From NCBI GenBank assembly GCA_947652115.1, contig OX393563.1, positions 1,255,329 to 1,319,328 of the forward strand: a DNA stretch of 64,000 bases, written 5' to 3'. The stretch is from Blastomussa wellsi. Taxonomy: Eukaryota > Cnidaria > Anthozoa > Scleractinia > Plerogyridae. Positions 59,185 through 64,000 of the stretch are shown piece after piece; position 1 is the stretch's first letter, and each line of letters begins with the position of its first letter. Made by a program: the position numbers and the translations under genes. The notes below the pieces were generated by a model. It was not told the origin of the DNA, searched no databases, and worked only from the letters and a program-made list of their open reading frames with translations.

Positions 59185-59407
59185 GTTAAATTTCTTTACA
59201 ATGACTGAAAGTGAAGAAGTTTAAAGCATCCACTGATCTAACTACGCGAGGAAGACCATGACACTTCAGGAATAAAGTACAACATCTTTCATAAACCGAA
59301 AAATTGATAAAAGATGATCGGCAAAGAATAGGAAAACAAATAAAAGATCCAAATATCATTAGAGAAAGTAACACGTTTCGACATGTTGCGTTGCGTTCGA
59401 CATGTTG

Positions 59408-59713
59408 GTGGGAGGCGCAGTGGCCTAATGGTTAGTGCGCTGGACTCTGGATCGGACGGTCCGGGTTCGAGTCCTGGCCGGGGCACTGCGTTGTGTTCTT
59501 GGGCAAGACACTTTACTCTCACAGTGCCTCTCTTCACCCAGGTGTACAAATGGGTACCGGCGAATTTACTGCTGGGGGGTAACCCTGCGATGGACTAGCA
59601 TCCCATCCAGGGGGGAGTAGAAATACTCTCTGTCGCTTAATGCTTCGGAAACCGGGGATAAGCTCCGGCCTGATGGGCCACTAGGCCCGACAGCAGACTT
59701 ACCTTACCTTACC
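59408..59713 (+). mobile_element. tRNA-derived SINE with perfect target-site duplication
   Basis: The tRNA-like head has an A-box (gtggcctaatgg) and B-box (gggttcgagtcc), followed by a body and a (cttac)n tail. TTCGACATGTTG occurs directly before (59396-59407) and directly after (59714-59725) the element. It is 306 bp and apparently full length. Confidence 0.88.
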
Positions 59714-59725
59714 TTCGACATGTTG

Positions 59726-61574
59726 CATGCAAGTGTTTTGATAAGATGAGCTCTTCACTTTTTTGGTTTTGTGAACTTTATTACAACGTATTTGAAGCCG
59801 TTATTTATGTAGCTATCCATATAAAGTAAAACATCGAGAGTCGCTAAATACGGACACACGATTTTGACGAGTTGTTTCTTGTTAAAGTTCGTTTAAAATT
59901 GTGTAGCTGTCCTCTCTAGATCTCGTGACCGCAGGAGCAGGCGAAGTTTAGAAAAAAAAGCTCCAAGTGGAAATCAACAAGAAATGGAAAAATGTGTTCA
60001 TTCACTTATGTTAATTAGTTATTTGTGCGTTATTTATTATTTAGTAATACGGTTTTAAAAACTATATTTAAAACCATTAGTCGTGATAAAATTTGGGACA
60101 AGATTCCTCAAGTTATAACCTGGCATAGGTAGCAAATATTATAGGTAGCAAATTTTTGGCATTCCAGTGAGCAACTTTTCCAGAATTTTAAGAGCACAAT
60201 CTAGACAGGCCCAGCGGCGAATGGTAACTTCAGGGCTTTGCGCGCGACTGTGACCGAGGTTGTGATCCAAAACAGCTTTGCGAAAAACCAAGACGTTCGA
60301 ACCACTCAAAAAACGAGACCATTGAAATTTGACTAAAATTTTGCGAGGCCTTTATTCTTCCAAAGACCATTCAGTATGAGCGGCGAGTGTGACCGGCGAA
60401 GCCGAGGTCTGCAATGGGCGTATCAGCTGGCGGCGGTTGCGCCTTTAAGAGGGGGGGGGGGGGGGTGAATAGGGGTACGCGAATCCGCCAATCCGTGCTA
60501 TTTTTTGGACAAATCCGTCAATCCGCTACTATTTTCGTTCAAATCCGCATCCACATTCTTTGAAAACTTTCTGTGTAACAGTTTCACCGAAAGGACAGTA
60601 GATGTTGTTTTTGATGGCAATTTTTCAAGAAGCTTCGTCTCTTTGCTTGTCTACGCAGTTTCCAGCGCTCCAGGTTTTCTGACCAGGTAGCCTCATGCGC
60701 ACAGTTTCCCATTGTCCAATGGGTTGAGGTGATTTTGCATGTTTGTTGTAGTAGCACTGCTGCCTTCAAGTCGAGCTCACAGAGCGCGAAGCTTCGCGCG
60801 CCGGAGAGCTGCCAAACCGGAAACCTCTGAGAAACAACCTCGTTCCCAGGGTCTCTCATCTTCCTACCCTATTTCTTTTCTTTTTATTTATTTATTTCTA
60901 GTGTATTGTATTGTATTGTAAAATGTAAAAAGGCATTGTAATGATAAGTATTTTAAGTGATGTTTGAAAGTAAGTTGTATGTAGTAACTTAGCGTATTGT
61001 AAGCTGTTAGCAGTCATGTAATTTGTTGTACGTAATTGAACTGTAGTCTTTGTCAAAAAATCTTAATAAATAAAAAACAAGGGTTTTACCCCTTTAAAAA
61101 AATTCTCCCCACCCTATCGTAGCGAGAGTTAAGAGCGAGAGAGGGAGGGCGGGAGCGTGTCTTCTGTTGAATAACGAGGCTGTAGCTGCGAAGGAGGGTC
61201 TTACAGCGACGTAAGAGATAAGAACTCCGATTGGTCAGATTCTCTGCACTTGGCGAACAGGCATTTGACTGTCTTCACGCACAACAAACGCAGTTTTCAC
61301 GGCGTTCTCAGCCTTTCCAGTGACTGTTGAGGATAGGGTAATGATGTAGTGTTTGAACATCCAAGTTTTCGCGAACACAGTGAGTTCGCTGGATCTGGAA
61401 AATAGTTTCAGTGTAGAAAAGTGCTTTATTGGCTAATGTGGGAAAACACAGTTCCTAAGGGCCTCTAACGGTTAAATATAAGAATTTTTCAAAAGTGTAC
61501 TGACGCAAATTTGTAAAACCTCCTAATGTTCGAATGCTCATTATTTTTGATAGCGATATATATTGCCATAATTT
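59726..61574. other. Repeat-rich intergenic region
   Basis: No gene. It contains a poly-G run at 60452-60467, short repeats of tccg(c/t)caatccg at 60480-60530, and another cctcgttcccagggtctctc word at 60839. Nothing else was recognised. Confidence 0.45.
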
Positions 61575-61638
61575 GCTCCTAAAGCTCAGTTGGTAGAGCG
61601 CCGGACTACCGCGCGGGAGGTCTCGGGTTCAAGTCCCA

Positions 61639-61669
<31 letters not shown>

Positions 61670-62028
61670 TTGAGGAGAACGTGCTGCCTTTGTAACTAAA
61701 ATCTGCAAATGGTTAGATGTTCTAGTCTTCTCGGATAAGGACGATAAACCGTAGGTCCCGTCTCCTGCATCTTCAGTGTTACAGGTCAGCAGGGGACGTT
61801 AAAGAACCCACGCACTTATCGCAAAGAGTAGGGCATGGAGTTCCCGGTGTTGTGGTCTGCTCTGCTGGTTGGGTTCGGGTGAGATCATGAATGGACTGAT
61901 AGCGGCTGCTATAGGCGCCTTTACATGCTGACGTCCGATCTCACCCTGATTAGATATGTAAATTGGCCCTGAAAAACCCAATTTGGGAGTGGTCAATCAA
62001 GTACAAATTACAAATTACAAATTACAAC
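61575..62028 (+). mobile_element. tRNA-derived SINE with (acaaatt)n tail
   Basis: The head has a canonical A-box (agctcagttggtagagcgcc) and B-box (gggttcaagtccc). It is followed by a body with ataaggacgataaaccgtag and a tail of three acaaatt units. The acceptor ends do not pair, so this is a SINE and not a working tRNA gene. Confidence 0.8.
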
Positions 62029-62192
62029 TCGGATAAATGTCTGAGGGGCTTATTAACAACTGCATCTTGGAGACCCGGCATTTATTCGGTCACAGCATTT
62101 AATCAAGAAAATATGTTATGTTTACATCCACCTATTATATCATATTTTACTAGTACTGTATTACACCCTGGACCTACAGGCCAATGGTATTG

Positions 62193-62504
62193 CAGGGTTC
62201 GTACCCCTTTTCAAAAACAAATTTCCAGGACTTTTACAGGCCTTTTCCAGGACTCACATCAAATTTTCCAGGACTCCAAAATTCACATTAAACCCTTTTT
62301 CGTCCAAGATCCCAATATAAATTCTCCCAACTGTAAGCCTCGCATTCCTTATAAAGTTAGTTCAGAAAAATTCATTTCTTGAGTTTAACAGATTTCCAGG
62401 ACTTTCCAGGACCTGTAATCTTTTACCAGGACTTTCCAGTCCTGGAAAATGCCATAATAAAATTCCAGGACTTTCCAGGTTTTCCAGGACCTGTACGAAC
62501 CCTG
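62193..62504. mobile_element. CAGGG-ended MITE, intact second copy
   Basis: The ends CAGGGTTCGTAC and GTACGAACCCTG are flanked by perfect TATTG duplications (62188-62192, 62505-62509). The interior is rich in ccaggactttccagg, the complement-like counterpart of the gtcatggaa words in the copy at 1809-5972. Length 312 bp. Confidence 0.82.
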
Positions 62505-62575
62505 TATTGGTGCTTCAACAAGGTGCCACTTGACCCCACCCTGGGAATGTTCACAGCAAATTTTAATTTAGACAT

Positions 62576-62655
62576 TCTTTAAGACAGAAAAGTAGCGGTT
62601 GGCACCATAGTCCACATAAAGCATGTCGCCACGCACAGACTCCACAAGCACTGTG
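62576..62655 (-). other. Exon-like segment (VRGDMLYVDYGANRY)
   Basis: After a plausible minus-strand acceptor (ctggttttgcacag|) there is a short frame LVESVRGDMLYVDYGANRYF ending at a TAA in 62573-62575. The DMLYVDYG motif resembles the DLYIDFG segment of mitochondrial ribosomal protein mS35/MRPS28-type sequences, but the match is short and no donor follows. It could be a terminal exon, an exon fragment or chance. Confidence 0.28.
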
Positions 62656-63156
62656 CAAAACCAGTAATCAAACAATCAACATTCTTGCTGCTTTATTTTG
62701 TATGCATGCTCTAAATTTTACATAAGATTTAGCTAACTGCATCACCACAACAATGACAAAAGAGTCAACTTGTTGCATTATGGGTTCAAAATAACAGCCA
62801 TCCGGCAAACAGTATCCTTAAGTCAATATTGGCAAATAAAGTCTTATGCAATATAACAGCAAGTTTTGATTACATTGCTTGCCAGTCGACGCTCGGCCTG
62901 ATTTGAATATGGCAAGGGGTGAAGTGACATTTAACCCTTTAGTCCCAAGATCAGCATTTTGATTCACCTGATCTTTGTGCATACAGTGCCCTAACTGCAC
63001 CTTTGGAGAATTTGCATTTTGGTCAAAACTTTCTAAAATGTTCTTGACTGGTGCTTAATTTTCAAAGCCTGCATGTCTAGATTTTGTTACAATATGTTAG
63101 GAGAAGTTACAAATTGGTCACTGCTGCCAGGGATTAAAGAGTTTAAATATCACTTC
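62656..63156. other. Spacer between two exon candidates
   Basis: No gene, RNA or clear repeat recognised in this 500-bp stretch. Confidence 0.4.
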
Positions 63157-63221
63157 ATATCACTTCTTCCCCTTGCCACTAGGAACCAGCGGCTGTCCTT
63201 TATCTTTTCCCCGAAGCTTAA
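63157..63221 (-). CDS. Possible terminal exon of a minus-strand gene
   Basis: After a good acceptor (ttgttattttcag|) the minus strand reads VKLRGKDKGQPLVPSGKGKK and then TGA. The basic tail and clean acceptor suggest the last exon of a gene whose other exons lie beyond the right end of the window. I cannot identify the protein. Confidence 0.4.
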
Positions 63222-63436
63222 CACCTGAAAATAACAAAATCACATACAGTGTTCGCAAATGTGAGAATTAAATGCTCAAGCATCAGCATCAGAATAAGCA
63301 CAAGAATCATTACACACACCAAGGTGCTCAAAGAAGTGCAAGAACATTCATTTTTTTATTTACTCAAGTTATCAGACGGTGCTTATTTCACAAGAGGCAA
63401 CGGGCATGGAATAAGTACAAGATTTGGCAGTTGCCT

Positions 63437-63592
63437 TCCACCAATGTGGCCCGGGTTCGATTCCCAGCCCTGGGATCATATGTGGGCTGAGTTTGTTGGT
63501 TCTCTACTCTGCTCCGAGAGGTTTTTCTCCGGGTCCTTCGGTTTTCCCCTCTCCACAAAAACCAACATTTAAATTTGATTTGATTTGATTCA
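63437..63592 (+). mobile_element. 5'-truncated tRNA-derived SINE
   Basis: Begins near a B-box (gggttcgattccc) without an upstream A-box and continues with gggctgagtttgttggttct and ctccgggtccttcggttttc. It ends in atttgatttgatttgatt, a pentamer tail. A separate family from the other two SINEs. Confidence 0.7.
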
Positions 63593-64000
63593 GTGTTCCC
63601 AATTAGTACGTCAGTGCTAGATATAGTTGACACTCAAATAAAGTTCATTACTATTAAATTCATGTTCATTACTTACATTTGGACAGAAATTTTGTTGCGT
63701 TGTACGTACGGCCTGGCACAATGGAGTGTATGTGTTTGTGCCAACAGTTTTTGGTTTACAAAATTATTTTGAAAGAGTACCTAAACTCCTTCAAGAAAGA
63801 CAGCACCAGTCAAGGTATTGACTGCAGTACAGCTATACTGCATGTATTTTGATGGTTGCATTTATTCTCTTGGTTTAGAAAAGAAGGAGATTTATAATGA
63901 TCAATGAGCACCACATGCACAAAAAAAGACAGATAATGGTGAATGATAAGCTCCATGCTTTGTACTTCAATAAACTGTGCTACCTTAAACCCAATGAGAG
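63593..64000. other. AT-rich end of window
   Basis: No feature recognised. It may be an intron of the gene whose last exon is at 63157-63221. Confidence 0.4.

Noticed and set aside
61575..61648. Functional tRNA gene
   Set aside because: A and B boxes are good, but the acceptor-stem ends do not pair and a SINE body with a repeat tail follows directly.

Overview
The window looks like nuclear DNA of an anthozoan cnidarian, most likely a stony coral. This is inferred from AT-rich intergenic sequence, GT-AG introns with short exons, a Penelope-type GIY-YIG element, CR1-like LINE and tRNA-derived SINE remnants, and a very dense load of miniature inverted-repeat elements. I ran no search, so the species is open.

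Four protein-coding genes can be assembled exon by exon, all on the minus strand. (1) PHPT1, protein histidine phosphatase: three exons between 8205 and 1604, with a roughly 5.2-kb intron 2 swollen by nested transposons and an assembly gap. (2) A coiled-coil plus beta-propeller protein of about 954 residues: exons 13009-11205 and 10149-9090. (3) A protein of about 1079 residues in eight exons between 28429 and 18491, with an N-terminal degenerate trypsin-like fold, a long acidic linker and three consecutive death domains, each in its own phase-1 exon. It is the most interesting gene here and looks like an innate-immune or cell-death adaptor. (4) An ADF/cofilin: three coding exons, with an ATG-only coding start at 40658-40660 and the rest at 36686-36400 and 33131-32975.

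Layout. 1-8.3 kb: PHPT1, with a 3.85-kb long-TIR element (2039-5889) nested inside a CAGGG-ended element (1809-5972). 9-13 kb: propeller gene. 13-18.5 kb: intergenic, with ATT microsatellites and nested MITEs. 18.5-28.4 kb: triple-death-domain gene. 29.1-31.1 kb: truncated Polinton-like DNA polymerase B region with two tiny cysteine-rich ORFs. 33-44 kb: cofilin, whose introns hold MITEs, an inverted pair of 5S-rRNA-derived repeats and a head-to-head Penelope fragment. 43.8-44.4 kb: likely cofilin promoter, then a large palindrome. 44.9-55.6 kb: a 21-bp satellite (about 9.3 kb plus a 0.7-kb outlier block) with a recent 1434-bp duplication at its left edge and a telomere-like run at its right edge. 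55.6-64 kb: repeats (MITEs, Penelope GIY-YIG fragment, Harbinger-type element, LINE RT fragment, three SINEs, a second CAGGG element) and two weak exon candidates.

The genes are unrelated housekeeping or signalling genes, not an operon. The novelty lies in the pseudo-protease/triple-death-domain gene, the satellite with its palindrome-linked duplication, and the unusually readable nested transposons.
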